Translations under genes and position numbers: made by a program
Assembly (NCBI RefSeq): GCF_016595505.1
Contig: NZ_JAENIL010000009.1
Location: 1-64,000, forward strand
Source: Pelagicoccus mobilis
GTDB taxonomy: Bacteria; Verrucomicrobiota; Verrucomicrobiia; Opitutales; Opitutaceae
Direction of reading: 5' to 3'
DNA length: 64,000 nucleotides
Shown here: positions 8,574 through 17,608 of the stretch, in pieces
How the letters are laid out: every line of letters starts with the position of its first letter
How positions within the stretch are numbered: the first letter of the stretch is position 1
The notes under the pieces: generated by a model
Databases searched by the model: none
Seen by the model: only the letters and a program-made list of their open reading frames with translations
Told to the model about the DNA's origin: nothing

Positions 8574-9959
8574 CTAGTCGTCCAGCAGAGCAATACCCGG
8601 CGTAATCTTAAGCGTGGTCTCGACACCATCAACTGGCCAGCGAAGCACGATCAACTGTTGAGTCGCGTCATTCCAAACAAAGTCAGCTGGAGCGCTGTTC
8701 GCAGGAGCCTTGAGCACACTCAGCTGACCGTTCCCAAGCGGACTCTTTGCCAAAATAAGATCGTCGCCACAATGGATTGAAAAACCATCCGGATAATGGC
8801 GATCAGCCGCAACGTAAATGCGTGAAGCGCCTCTGCTATTATCAGTCTTAATATTCACCTCGAGGGTACGCGTCGCGTGGTGAAACATGAAGGAGTGGAT
8901 ATCTCCCGCAATAGCCTGCGGATAAGGGCGACAGATAATGTCCGTTATGTACTTACGCTCAACGGTTCCCGCCGCTCGCTCTTCTACAAAGATAGACCAA
9001 GTCGACTCCCCACCTGGCAGAAAATTATTGTACTTCCGCGTCCCCAGAAACCACGCCTTGATCGACCCTACTCCCATCTGATCAAAGACCTCTGCTGTCT
9101 TCGCGTAATGAGCAATGTATTCAAGTTGCTCGGACAGGCTGCTGTCAGCACTCCGGTAAGTGGGGAAACCCCACTCCCCAATTAGGATCGGAGCATCCAG
9201 CATCGCTGATTCCTTTTCAAAACGCTTCATGGTCGGCTCGATGTACGGAAGTCGTTCTTGATAGATGTGTGGGGCGAACACAACGTTCGGGCGGTCGATC
9301 GGCTTCTTGATTTCCGCGTATTGATTGAACTCTATCGCCTCCCCTTTGTTCATGAATATCGTCTGACACAAGAACAACTTCGAGTCACTGTACTGCATAC
9401 CCGCATCGATCAATTGCTCGTAGTAAGGAATCAAGTACTGTTCGGTGAGTTCATCATACGATATATCCATGGTCAGCTTTCTCGGTTCATTCACCAAGTC
9501 GTAACCGATCACCGATTCATCATCCTTGAATCGCTCCCAAATAACTCTCCACGCATCAAGATAGATGCCCTGTTCATTCTTCTCATTCGCCCAGAAAGCC
9601 TCCCATCCGAAACCTTTAGCACCATACACCGTGAGCTTGAACACAGTGCTCAAGCCCGCCTCACGACCACGCCGCGTCAAGCGATCCAGTTTCTCAAGAT
9701 ACTCTTCCTCTACCTGACAACCAGGAAAGGAGCTGATCCGTCCCAACTCCAAGCGGATAACTTGATAGTTAGCTCCCATCCGCGTCATGCGAGCATAGTC
9801 ATCCTCAAAGAATTCTATCTGCCCTAAAGCGTCGTTTGTATTCACAACAAAACCACGCGGAACGACATGTCGCCCCTGAGAATCACGAAGGGCGTGTTTT
9901 ATCTGCGCCGAGAGCGGTGCAGCAATAACGAGGAATGCAATTAAGATTCGTATAAACAT
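8574..9959 (-). CDS. Secreted GH5-family glycoside hydrolase
   Basis: Clan GH-A TIM-barrel retaining hydrolase. The ATG at 9959 opens a signal peptide (FIRILIAFLVIAAPLSA) and is preferred to the frame start at 10007, giving 461 residues. Numbering from 9959: the acid/base Glu158 lies in YDLVNEPR and the nucleophile Glu262 in ILIGEWGF. HIYQ at 231-234 supplies the usual conserved His/Tyr. The C-terminal ~100 residues form a beta-sandwich (HSFMFHHATRTLEVNI...), as in the endoglycoceramidase-like GH5 branch with the Glyco_hydro_5_C domain, so beta-glycosidase or glycoceramidase-type activity is possible. It follows the GPH transporter gene across a 110-nt gap filled by a BIME. Specificity cannot be read from sequence. 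Confidence 0.88.
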   Translation of the reverse strand: MFIRILIAFLVIAAPLSAQIKHALRDSQGRHVVPRGFVVNTNDALGQIEFFEDDYARMTRMGANYQVIRLELGRISSFPGCQVEEEYLEKLDRLTRRGREAGLSTVFKLTVYGAKGFGWEAFWANEKNEQGIYLDAWRVIWERFKDDESVIGYDLVNEPRKLTMDISYDELTEQYLIPYYEQLIDAGMQYSDSKLFLCQTIFMNKGEAIEFNQYAEIKKPIDRPNVVFAPHIYQERLPYIEPTMKRFEKESAMLDAPILIGEWGFPTYRSADSSLSEQLEYIAHYAKTAEVFDQMGVGSIKAWFLGTRKYNNFLPGGESTWSIFVEERAAGTVERKYITDIICRPYPQAIAGDIHSFMFHHATRTLEVNIKTDNSRGASRIYVAADRHYPDGFSIHCGDDLILAKSPLGNGQLSVLKAPANSAPADFVWNDATQQLIVLRWPVDGVETTLKITPGIALLDD

Positions 9960-9979
9960 AATTCTAGTTCGAGATCCTT

Positions 9980-10042
9980 GTGGGAAGCGGCCTTGTGCCG
10001 CGATCACTCAGCTAAAGTTCGCGACACAAGGTCGCTTCCCAC
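9980..10042. repeat. BIME of REP class D, two inverted hairpins
   Basis: Plus strand: GTGGGAA, stem GCGGC, loop CTTGT, stem GCCGC (9980-10001). Minus strand: GTGGGAA, stem GCGAC, loop CTTGT, stem GTCGC (10042-10021). The two units have identical feet and loops, and the single stem difference is compensated on the opposite side (G-C against A-T), so the hairpin is under selection or replicates as a hairpin. It fills the gap between the MFS and GH5 genes. Confidence 0.85.
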
Positions 10043-10068
10043 CTCAACAACAAGAGACAAAAAACGCC

Positions 10069-11424
10069 TCAGCTTTGCCGCTCCTCTCTATCATCCAAGT
10101 TGTAGAAGCGAAGGACCAGAGACGCTGCTATCGCGAGTACGATGGTACCCATACTGAATACCCAGCGCATCGTCTCAAAGGTTCCAGGGGCCTGTTCAAT
10201 TCCAGCATCATGATCCCAACCCGCAGCTTTGAGTACGTATCCAGATCCTACTGCAGTGAGCGAGAGAGCCAGCTTTGTAACCCACGCTAAACTCGCAGCA
10301 TACATCCCTTGTCGCGAGGTTCCATGCTGCTGCTCATCATAGGCCGCCACATCCGCCATTAGCGACGGAGCGAGCACGATCACCGCAACGAGCCCAGGTG
10401 CTAAGAAAAAGTTAGGCACGATCACCCACCAGTCCGCGTTCGGCACATACACAAAGAGCTTAATTATACCGCCAACTACAATCGATGCGGTGCAAAACTC
10501 GAAGGCCTTCCTTTTACCAATCTTTTTGGCAAAGGCTGCCATCAGAGGAATGCAAACGATACCAACCACGTGAAAGGTCGTTCCCCCAATCCCCTTAAAA
10601 AAGCCCATCTTCGCTTCGTCTCCTCCAAATACGTTGTAAACCATGAGGAAAAAGCCGAGCGTATCCACCAACAATATACTGGAAAAAATCAGTACAGTGG
10701 CGACCGCGAGAACCAAGAAGTTCCGATCCCGCAAGGTAAGTCCCCAGCTCTTGAACAAAGGTACGCGTTCTACCGTTTGAGCTGGATGCGCCACTTCCTT
10801 GATGAACAAGGCTGGCAGCAGCCCCGTGATCACGATCACAAGCCCAACCACCGCGCCGACAACTCGAGCTCCTGCGAGTGTTCCGGCAAAGAGCGAAAGC
10901 GTCACCAGCCAATACATCCACTGCACTCCCACTCCTGAGAGTTTATGGAAGAACGAACGCCAAGCCATCCAAGCCGTGCGCTCATTTTTCGAGGAGGCGC
11001 TCTCCATTCCAAGCGCTACATAAGGTACAGCGAAACTTGTAGTACCGACCGTTGAAATCAGCAGAAACGAAACGAGCCAGTAAAACTGGAAGTCCTTTGA
11101 GGCTGCTTCCGGCGTCCACCAAAGGCCAGCAACGCACAGTCCACTAAAGATCGCTCCAAAAGCGATAAAGGGCCTTCTCCTTCCCCAACGCCCTTTCCAA
11201 TTGTCCGATATCGACCCCATCAACGGATCCGTAAATGCGTCCACTAATCGGGGTATCGCCATCGCCCATCCGACAAGTACAGGATCGACTCCCAAGGCGA
11301 TCGCGAAGATCGGGTTCACCAACTGAGCAACCGCGTTGACCGAGATATTCTCCGCGAATCCTCCCGGACCGTAGTACTTCTTCAATCTAGATTCCGACTG
11401 CAGATGCGCATCATCACTTTTCAT
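10069..11424 (-). CDS. GPH-family (MelB-like) sugar:cation symporter
   Basis: Twelve-helix inner-membrane carrier of the glycoside-pentoside-hexuronide group within the MFS; 451 residues is normal. The N-terminal half carries the MelB-type signature region at ~60-85 (RLVDAFTDPLMGSISDN, then GRWGRRRPFIAFG), including the helix-2 Asp expected to bind the coupling cation. It should import mono- or oligosaccharides released by the secreted enzymes, for cytoplasmic GH3/GH78 processing. It lies between the TonB receptor and GH5 genes on the same strand. A palindromic site (11534-11549) about 110 bp upstream is a candidate operator. The transported sugar is unknown. Confidence 0.92.
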   Translation of the reverse strand: MKSDDAHLQSESRLKKYYGPGGFAENISVNAVAQLVNPIFAIALGVDPVLVGWAMAIPRLVDAFTDPLMGSISDNWKGRWGRRRPFIAFGAIFSGLCVAGLWWTPEAASKDFQFYWLVSFLLISTVGTTSFAVPYVALGMESASSKNERTAWMAWRSFFHKLSGVGVQWMYWLVTLSLFAGTLAGARVVGAVVGLVIVITGLLPALFIKEVAHPAQTVERVPLFKSWGLTLRDRNFLVLAVATVLIFSSILLVDTLGFFLMVYNVFGGDEAKMGFFKGIGGTTFHVVGIVCIPLMAAFAKKIGKRKAFEFCTASIVVGGIIKLFVYVPNADWWVIVPNFFLAPGLVAVIVLAPSLMADVAAYDEQQHGTSRQGMYAASLAWVTKLALSLTAVGSGYVLKAAGWDHDAGIEQAPGTFETMRWVFSMGTIVLAIAASLVLRFYNLDDREERQS

Positions 11425-11453
11425 AACTCAAATCATTCATGATAAAGATTTCC

Positions 11454-11480
11454 GTCGCAAGCGACAGGGGCACTTCCCAC
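11454..11480 (-). repeat. Degenerate class D REP-like element
   Basis: Minus strand: GTGGGAAG is followed by a partly matching CCTGT stretch and a GTCGC-TT-GCGAC hairpin, in the gap upstream of the MFS gene. It shares the GTGGGAA foot of the 9980-10042 BIME but the hairpin is rearranged. I interpret it as a decayed copy. Confidence 0.35.
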
Positions 11481-11533
11481 CCATTTTCGAACAAAAGCGA
11501 CCTCACCTGATCACAGGCAAGGCCGCTGGATAC

Positions 11534-11549
11534 CGTTTGAATACAAACG
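11534..11549. promoter_or_regulatory. Operator-like palindrome CGTTTGAATACAAACG
   Basis: Perfect 6-bp inverted repeat (CGTTTG and CAAACG) with a 4-bp AATA spacer, about 110 bp upstream of the GPH transporter start. Related TTTG-AATR-CAAA sites occur at 15178-15192 and 17478-17488, with half-sites at 24887 and 30184. The regulator is not identified; the nearby AraC or a LacI protein are candidates. Confidence 0.4.
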
Positions 11550-11572
11550 CTAAACGTCTAATAATCGATTAG

Positions 11573-14500
11573 CTAGAAATTAAAAGTATTCGTCCACTGG
11601 ATATAGCTCTCTCGTCCCGCACGGTAAGCAGCAGGGGTGCCATCCGGATTCATTGCACTCAGCACGATCTTGTCGTCGCCTATCACATTATTGACCTGAA
11701 GACGCGTAACCCAATTTACCGAGTCGTTAATAATCTTCTTCCGGTAGGAGGCATTCAAACCGACATTCAAGTCCGAATCGCTAATGAACGGGTTGGCGAG
11801 ATCGGAAGCAGGACCATTTTCCGTCTGAATAATTGGATACCCAAGCGAATTTCCTTCACGCCAGCGAACATTCGCGCCGATGGACAGTCCCTTGTACTTG
11901 CCATCACGGAAGCTGTAGTTGGTCACGAGGTTAGCGGCGTATTCAGATTGCCCTACATTGATCCGACCCTCACCCGCTGCCGCAGTATTTTGAGCTGCTA
12001 AGATACGGTTAACAAACTCGTCGTACATGAGCTTGTTGGATGCACGGTCCTGGAATCGGATTCCCTCTTCCGCACGAACAAGCGTGCCGTCCGCTTCAAA
12101 GAGCGACCATGGCTGCCAAGTCTTGTCCCAGATAGCGATACGAGCGTCGACGTACTCGTTGAATCCTGGACCAATGTTGTCCTGAATCGTCTGCACCTTC
12201 GTCGCGTTGAAGGCCACACGCCAATTCTCGGTAGGATTATAGGTCAATTCCAACTCGTAACCCGTCGCATCCACATCAACCGTGTCATCCACGTTAACAG
12301 GGGAGAAGTAGCGAGCTTCCGTATTCGGACCGACCTTATTCGGGGCTTCCGGATCGAACCATGCGTAACGGAAGAAATCGTCCATCTCCTGTTGGGACAG
12401 TCGCTGACCATCAAGTTCCATGTAACGACCTTTGTTATAGTCCTTGTTACGGTTGTTTCGGAAGTTGCGAATGGTCGCCCAAGCGAAACGCTCATAGGTG
12501 TTCACTCCAAAACGAGCTGTATTCGCGAGCGTACCACGACCGGACACGTTTTTCTGTGACGACTCAAACTTGTTGATCTTAACCTCAACCTTGTTGTCAG
12601 GCGTACGCAATACGATGCCTATGTCCTCGCCTACACCGGAAGAGTTCGGGATTGGGTCCAGAGTTGGATAGACACGAGTCGGGCTGACCGCGAAGTTCTC
12701 AGATTCGTTGTAGTGAACGGAAAGCCACTTGAAGGGATGGAATACGATACCCTTCGTAGCTGTCGAACCGGTTTGAGCTGGCTCAGAGTCATCAAGGGCA
12801 GGTCCCCAGATTTCAGGATTGCTAGGGTCCACGAGACTATCTTCGCCCCTTACCTGATTGGCAGAACGCGAAGCCACCGTGTCTTCACGCCAGCCAAAGG
12901 TAGTCGCGATCTTGTTTTCCCAAAGGTAGCCCTGCCAAGTGATCCCCTCACCTTCCACGTCTAGGTCCGCCCAAGAGGCACGGCTGTAGGTGGTTTGAGT
13001 CGGAACGGGATCTGCATAGCTCCAGTTAAGAGGATCATTTATGCTAGCGCCGTTGGTAGCGCGGTAGACGGATATGGGAGTGCTTGGATCGATCTCCTGC
13101 GTCGTGTAAGTCGTGTAGTTCGGGAAGTCCTGATCTGGCGTAAATGGATCGCCCAAGTACCAAGCTTGAAACACCCAGCTACCATAAATCGAGCGATTCA
13201 GACCAAACGTCTCGATATCGTCGGAAACCACAGAACTCGGGCTTCCGCCAAAACTCGTGTTCCACTGCTCGCTGTCAAAGAGCATCCCTGAAAATACGTG
13301 TCGGCCTAGGAAGCCAAGCTTGTCGCTCACATCTGCGAAATCAAGATCGTACGCCATCGTGAAACGATGGGCCTCGCTGAATCTCTCAGATTCGCTCAAG
13401 CCGCCACGTCCGGAAATATAGGGACGCAGGTATCCAGGATTCGGAGTCACCCCATCCAGCAACACCGGGTTTAGATCGATCGAAACGGCTCGGTCCGCCC
13501 CGTTGAATCGCGAAATATTGAGGTTATTCGTGCGATCACGAAACCCGGATAGCTCGAAGTGAAAATCGTTTGTGATTTTCTGCGTCCACGTCAAGTGGTG
13601 CGTCTCTCCCTCACGTTTCTGACTATTACCCGGTAGCGCTGCGAGGTTAATATCGTAGATCGGAAATATCCGTGGATCGGATACGCTGGTGTTGATGAAG
13701 TTATCAACTTGGTCGAAGGCGCTTCGACTGCGAGCAAGAACGCGTTCCGTGCCTTCCTCTTGCAAGTTTACTTCCTTCGGCGTTCCATCGTCATTGAACT
13801 GGCGATAGCCTGTACCCGACTTGGTCGTGATGAACGGCACCGTTGGATCGGAGCTGCCTGGAATGAATAGCTGAATGTTAGAGAACGGGAAAGGACTGTT
13901 AAACTCCTCTACCCCTCCGTTCAAGGTCGCCGGTGATGCCGGGTTATCGCTACCCGAAGGCCCACCCGGAAAGTTCTCAGCTGGGAATACACCTACATTC
14001 GCCTCGTCACGTATGTCCCATGTAGGACGACCACTTGCCATCCAGTGCGAAATATTGTCGATTGGTAGCGAGTAGTTCGGACGACGCGCATCGTTGTCGG
14101 TCATCTCAAAACTGTAGTGGATGCTTGCCCCCTTAAAAGGCTTGGCGAGAAGCGACAAGGTGAGACGGTCATCCCTATCAAACGAAGTGTCGTACTGGCT
14201 CTTGGTGTTTTCATCCAATTTCATCAGGCGGATGGCAAACTTCTCACCAATCGCGCGGTTGAAATCAAACGTAGCGCGAAGCGATCCGTAGCTGTCTACC
14301 CCCAAAGAGATCTGACTGATGTCCTTACCAACTGTCGCCTTCTTTGTAGTATAGTTGATGATACCAGCTGGACTTCCCAACCCAAACAAGATCGAATTTG
14401 GACCACGCACGAGGGCGATACGATCGACATTGTAACGATCCAAATTCCCATTACCAGTCTGGAAAAAGTCGCGCGTCACGTCTGCTCGAGCTAAACCGCG

Positions 14501-14890
14501 TACGCGGTTGTTACCCGGCTGAGTATTGATATTGCTGTCAGCGAGTTCACCCGCAGAACCTCTTTCGGAAGTATCCGTATTTAGTGCGGTTTCCACGCCC
14601 GCAATATAAGAGAACGCAGTCTCGATGTCCGTAGCTCCAACGTCATCTAGAAATTCAGCCGTCAATACAGAAACGGAAGCCGCGACATCCTTAAGCTCCG
14701 TATTCAGGCGAGAGCCTGCCAGGGTAGAATTCGCTCGGTAGCCCGAGCTGTCATCTGCTGTCACCTCAAAGGGAGAAAGCTCAAATATGTCTTCCTCTTT
14801 GTCAGTATCTTGCGCATGGGCAATCGAGCAAGGAAAGGCGATAATCGCCGAGAGCAGCAAACGCTGCTCGAAACGGGTCGTTGTTTTCAT
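11573..14890 (-). CDS. TonB-dependent outer-membrane receptor
   Basis: Outer-membrane beta-barrel transporter of 1105 residues for energised glycan uptake. The signal peptide is residues 1-27 (ends SIAHAQ). The acidic EDIFELSPFEVTADD stretch (~33-47) is the verrucomicrobial N-terminal signature, followed by plug-domain features (GSRLNTELKDVAASVSVLTAEFLDDVGATDIE, then NRVRGLARADVTRDFF and the RVALVRGPNSILFGLGSPAGIINY-type plug end at ~160-180). The barrel ends with the aromatic C-terminus TNTFNF. There is no SusD-like partner, as usual outside Bacteroidota. It lies between the GH3 and GPH transporter genes on the same strand. It is clearly paralogous to the receptor at 24.9 kb but about 210 residues shorter. 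Confidence 0.96.
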   Translation of the reverse strand: MKTTTRFEQRLLLSAIIAFPCSIAHAQDTDKEEDIFELSPFEVTADDSSGYRANSTLAGSRLNTELKDVAASVSVLTAEFLDDVGATDIETAFSYIAGVETALNTDTSERGSAGELADSNINTQPGNNRVRGLARADVTRDFFQTGNGNLDRYNVDRIALVRGPNSILFGLGSPAGIINYTTKKATVGKDISQISLGVDSYGSLRATFDFNRAIGEKFAIRLMKLDENTKSQYDTSFDRDDRLTLSLLAKPFKGASIHYSFEMTDNDARRPNYSLPIDNISHWMASGRPTWDIRDEANVGVFPAENFPGGPSGSDNPASPATLNGGVEEFNSPFPFSNIQLFIPGSSDPTVPFITTKSGTGYRQFNDDGTPKEVNLQEEGTERVLARSRSAFDQVDNFINTSVSDPRIFPIYDINLAALPGNSQKREGETHHLTWTQKITNDFHFELSGFRDRTNNLNISRFNGADRAVSIDLNPVLLDGVTPNPGYLRPYISGRGGLSESERFSEAHRFTMAYDLDFADVSDKLGFLGRHVFSGMLFDSEQWNTSFGGSPSSVVSDDIETFGLNRSIYGSWVFQAWYLGDPFTPDQDFPNYTTYTTQEIDPSTPISVYRATNGASINDPLNWSYADPVPTQTTYSRASWADLDVEGEGITWQGYLWENKIATTFGWREDTVASRSANQVRGEDSLVDPSNPEIWGPALDDSEPAQTGSTATKGIVFHPFKWLSVHYNESENFAVSPTRVYPTLDPIPNSSGVGEDIGIVLRTPDNKVEVKINKFESSQKNVSGRGTLANTARFGVNTYERFAWATIRNFRNNRNKDYNKGRYMELDGQRLSQQEMDDFFRYAWFDPEAPNKVGPNTEARYFSPVNVDDTVDVDATGYELELTYNPTENWRVAFNATKVQTIQDNIGPGFNEYVDARIAIWDKTWQPWSLFEADGTLVRAEEGIRFQDRASNKLMYDEFVNRILAAQNTAAAGEGRINVGQSEYAANLVTNYSFRDGKYKGLSIGANVRWREGNSLGYPIIQTENGPASDLANPFISDSDLNVGLNASYRKKIINDSVNWVTRLQVNNVIGDDKIVLSAMNPDGTPAAYRAGRESYIQWTNTFNF

Positions 14891-15199
14891 AGTTCAGTCA
14901 TTAGGGTAGTATCAGCTATGATCCGGATACAAAGCAGACAGCAAATGCGTCAAAGATCAAAGAAGCTGAAGATAGGTAGGCGCTCTACCCCCACTACACC
15001 CTACCACAAATGAGAATCTTTTTCACGAATACCTACATTCATAGATCCGCGCAATGGATACATCAAAAGGGTAAGCAGCTCAGATTATTCCGAGCAGCGT
15101 AGAGGAGCAATAACACGCTGCGATACTAGCCCAAAACGGTCTCAATTTGCAATGGACGAGCAACAAATCCTTTGTACTTTTGCATTCAAACGTGAGAAA
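14891..15199. other. 309-bp gap upstream of the first TonB receptor
   Basis: No gene seen. It holds a small hairpin GGTAG-GCGCT-CTACC (14975-14989), 85-100 nt before the receptor start and possibly in its leader. Its distal end has a TTTTG-CATT-CAAACG operator-like site (15178-15192). No confident -35/-10 pair could be assigned by eye. Confidence 0.5.
15178..15192 (-). promoter_or_regulatory. Operator-like site CGTTTG-AATG-CAAAA
   Basis: Read on the minus strand, it repeats the half-sites and spacing of the palindrome at 11534-11549, with AATG for AATA. The extended word at 15172-15187 (TTGTACTTTTGCATTC) recurs with one mismatch at 20326-20341, upstream of the GH78 gene. It lies in the gap between GH3 and the TonB receptor. 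Confidence 0.35.
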
Positions 15200-17464
15200 C
15201 TAAACTAACTCGAAGGAGCTTCGAAGCGAAATATCGACTGAAGATCCCCCTATTTCCAGGTCAAACCAGCCTTTTTCAACAATTCGCTCTCCAGTTCGCC
15301 CAGAAAATGACATGTGTTTTTCAGGACACAAAACGATCTTAATCGTAGTCTCCGCACCCACCTCGAGAAAAACCTTCTTAAAGAACACGAGCAACTTATC
15401 TGGCCTAACAACAGAGGCGACTCGATCCCGCAGATAGACCTGCACAACCTCCTGACCATCACACGCACCCTTGTTTCGGATTTTCAGCGATAGCTCCACA
15501 GTTTCCGACATAGGAACCTGCACTGACTTGAGTCGTAACTCAGAGTATTCAAATTCAGTATACGACAGTCCAAAACCAAACGGATACAGCGGTCCAGGCT
15601 CCTCATCCAAATAATCCTTGTAGAACGAGATTCTCTTCTGCGAGTAGTACATCGGCAATTGACCGACTGAGCGGGCAATCGTCACCGGCAAGCGCCCACT
15701 CGGGCTACAGTCGCCAAAGAGCACTTTGGCCAAGGCGTCACCATTGGCTTGTCCAAGATAAAACGTGTTCAACAAGGCCACCGACATACCAGCGATCTCA
15801 GGGATCGAATAAGGTCGTCCCCCTTGCAGCACAACCACAGTTGGCGTCCCGGTCTCGACCACTCGCTTCACCAACTCCAGCTGATTGCCGAGCAGGTCGA
15901 GCGTGGCACGATCTCCCTTGATACCATCCACATAAAACGCTTCGCGGCTGGTTTCGGTAGTACCGCCCACACAGACGACTGCCACATCGGCGGCGGATGC
16001 GAGTGCGACAGCCTTCTCGATCGAGTCCTCTTCCTCGGCCAAAGTCTTTTGGGACAAGGTCGTTTGCGATCCATCCCAACCAAGCTCCGCGATCGAGCAA
16101 CCGCGAGCATGGGAGATTTCGAGATCATCGCCGGCAGCCCCCTTGATGCCGTCAAGGAAGCTGCTAATTTCCGAACGTCCCACGGTATAGTTGCCAACCT
16201 GCTTCGAGTCCGCGTTCGGACCGACAACTGCGACTTTGCGAAGAGCCGCTTTCTTCAGAGGGAGAATGCCCCCCTCGTTTCGCAACATCACGATCGATTC
16301 CAGAGCGATGTCTTCCGCTACCTTGCGATGCTCCGCGCAATCGACGATCTCCTGAACCGCTTGCTCGTCGACAAACGGATTCTCAAATAGGCCTAGCTCG
16401 AACTTGAGACTGAGTATCCGCCTCACACTTACATCGAGCTCCTTCTCTAATTCGGGCCGAATCTCGATCGCCTTGATCAAGTTCGCGTAACCAGCTCCGA
16501 CAGGCAAATCCATATCCATCCCGGCGGTCAAGGCCATGTCACAGGCATCTTCAACTGTCTCCGCGACACGTTGAAAAAACTCGAGACGCGGCACATCGTT
16601 GTAGTCAGAAACCACATACCCGTTGAAGCCCCATTTCTCCCTGAGGAGATCAGTGAGCAAACGTCGATTTCCGTGGGCAGGAACCCCATCGACCTCACAG
16701 TGCGATGCCATCATGCCGCGGGCCTTAGCCTCCTGAACCACTGCCTTGAACGGCGGGTAAACTTCGTCCGCCATCGTCAGGCTGTCGATCGGAGTCGCCG
16801 CAAAGTTACGTCCGCCCACGACCTGACCGTAACCCGCAAAATGTTTCGGAGCGGAGATGACATGGGTGCTGCCTGGGTCGCCATCGCGGCCGCCCTGGAG
16901 TCCGGAGACCGCTGCGAGTCCCATTTGCGTCACGAGATGCGTATCTTCGCCAAGCGTCTCCTCTATGCGCCCCCAGCGTGGATCCCGTCCGAGATCCAAG
17001 ACCGGCGTATGGGCTTCATGCGCGCCGCGTGCTCTGGCTTCGCGCCCTGCTACGTCGAAGGCTTTTTCCACGAGCTCTACATTCCAACTCGAGGCCATTG
17101 CAATCGGCACCGGAAGGATGGTCGATTCCTGTCCGGCGTGTCCGTGGGCGCACTCGCTGCCGATCAAAGCCGGGACACCCAGACGCGTTTCCTCGAGTAA
17201 AATCCGTTGCAGATCATTGACCTCCCTCACGCTCTCGATGGGCGTACGAGGATCAAAGGTGTTCTCGATTTGGCCAATCCCCTCAGAAATACCGTCCCGA
17301 ACCGCTTGCACGATTCCGCCTTCTTCTGCCGCCGTTGAGTCGCGCAGACTGACCGCCTGCACCTGAGCCGCTTTCTCGGCCAAGGTCATTCTGGAGATTA
17401 GATCCTCAACACGCTCTTCAATTGAAGCGTTCGGATCTCGATACAATTCAGATTGGGTTTTCAT
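15200..17464 (-). CDS. GH3-family beta-glycosidase, cytoplasmic
   Basis: Retaining exo-beta-glycosidase (glucosidase, xylosidase or related) of 754 residues. No signal peptide is visible (MKTQSELYRDPNASIEERVEDLISRM), so it should act in the cytoplasm on imported oligosaccharides. The N-terminal TIM-like domain carries DLGRDPRWGR at ~157-166, KHFAGYGQVVGGRN at ~207-220 and the nucleophile Asp287 in VVSDYND. The alpha/beta sandwich domain follows, with the C-terminal Fn3-III domain at ~640-750 (PLYPFGFGLSYTEFEYSELRL). It lies downstream of a cytoplasmic GH78 and upstream of the TonB receptor on the same strand. It is a distant paralogue of the GH3 at 57.8 kb. In ulvan-type systems GH3 often removes xylose, but the specificity here is unproven. 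Confidence 0.95.
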   Translation of the reverse strand: MKTQSELYRDPNASIEERVEDLISRMTLAEKAAQVQAVSLRDSTAAEEGGIVQAVRDGISEGIGQIENTFDPRTPIESVREVNDLQRILLEETRLGVPALIGSECAHGHAGQESTILPVPIAMASSWNVELVEKAFDVAGREARARGAHEAHTPVLDLGRDPRWGRIEETLGEDTHLVTQMGLAAVSGLQGGRDGDPGSTHVISAPKHFAGYGQVVGGRNFAATPIDSLTMADEVYPPFKAVVQEAKARGMMASHCEVDGVPAHGNRRLLTDLLREKWGFNGYVVSDYNDVPRLEFFQRVAETVEDACDMALTAGMDMDLPVGAGYANLIKAIEIRPELEKELDVSVRRILSLKFELGLFENPFVDEQAVQEIVDCAEHRKVAEDIALESIVMLRNEGGILPLKKAALRKVAVVGPNADSKQVGNYTVGRSEISSFLDGIKGAAGDDLEISHARGCSIAELGWDGSQTTLSQKTLAEEEDSIEKAVALASAADVAVVCVGGTTETSREAFYVDGIKGDRATLDLLGNQLELVKRVVETGTPTVVVLQGGRPYSIPEIAGMSVALLNTFYLGQANGDALAKVLFGDCSPSGRLPVTIARSVGQLPMYYSQKRISFYKDYLDEEPGPLYPFGFGLSYTEFEYSELRLKSVQVPMSETVELSLKIRNKGACDGQEVVQVYLRDRVASVVRPDKLLVFFKKVFLEVGAETTIKIVLCPEKHMSFSGRTGERIVEKGWFDLEIGGSSVDISLRSSFELV

Positions 17465-17477
17465 TACGAAAGTGTGT

Positions 17478-17488
17478 TGTATTCAAAT
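17478..17488 (-). promoter_or_regulatory. Operator-like site TTTG-AATA-CAA
   Basis: Minus-strand copy of the TTTG-AATA-CAA motif, 14-24 bp upstream of the GH3 start codon; a repressor bound here would sit over the translation or transcription start region. It matches the core of the palindrome at 11534-11549. Confidence 0.35.
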
Positions 17489-17529
17489 TTTTGAGAAACG
17501 TCTCTACTTGGAATATGTTAGAATGAGAG

Positions 17530-17608
17530 AACCGCGAATGAACGCGAATGGTCGCGAATAGTTAAAACACAGAAGGTCATTAGCGTTAATTAGCGTACAT
17601 TCGCGGTT
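17530..17608. repeat. CGCGAATG-type tandem/inverted repeat overlapping the GH78 3' end
   Basis: The left arm has three near-tandem units starting CGCGAAT (17533, 17543, 17553). The right arm, on the minus strand, has CGCGAATG followed by two CGCTAAT units. ACCGCGAATG (17531-17540) pairs with CATTCGCGGT (17598-17607). The right arm supplies the final codons (T-A-N-V-R) and TAA stop of the upstream GH78 gene. It looks like a dispersed intergenic repeat that has been captured as coding sequence. Confidence 0.65.
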
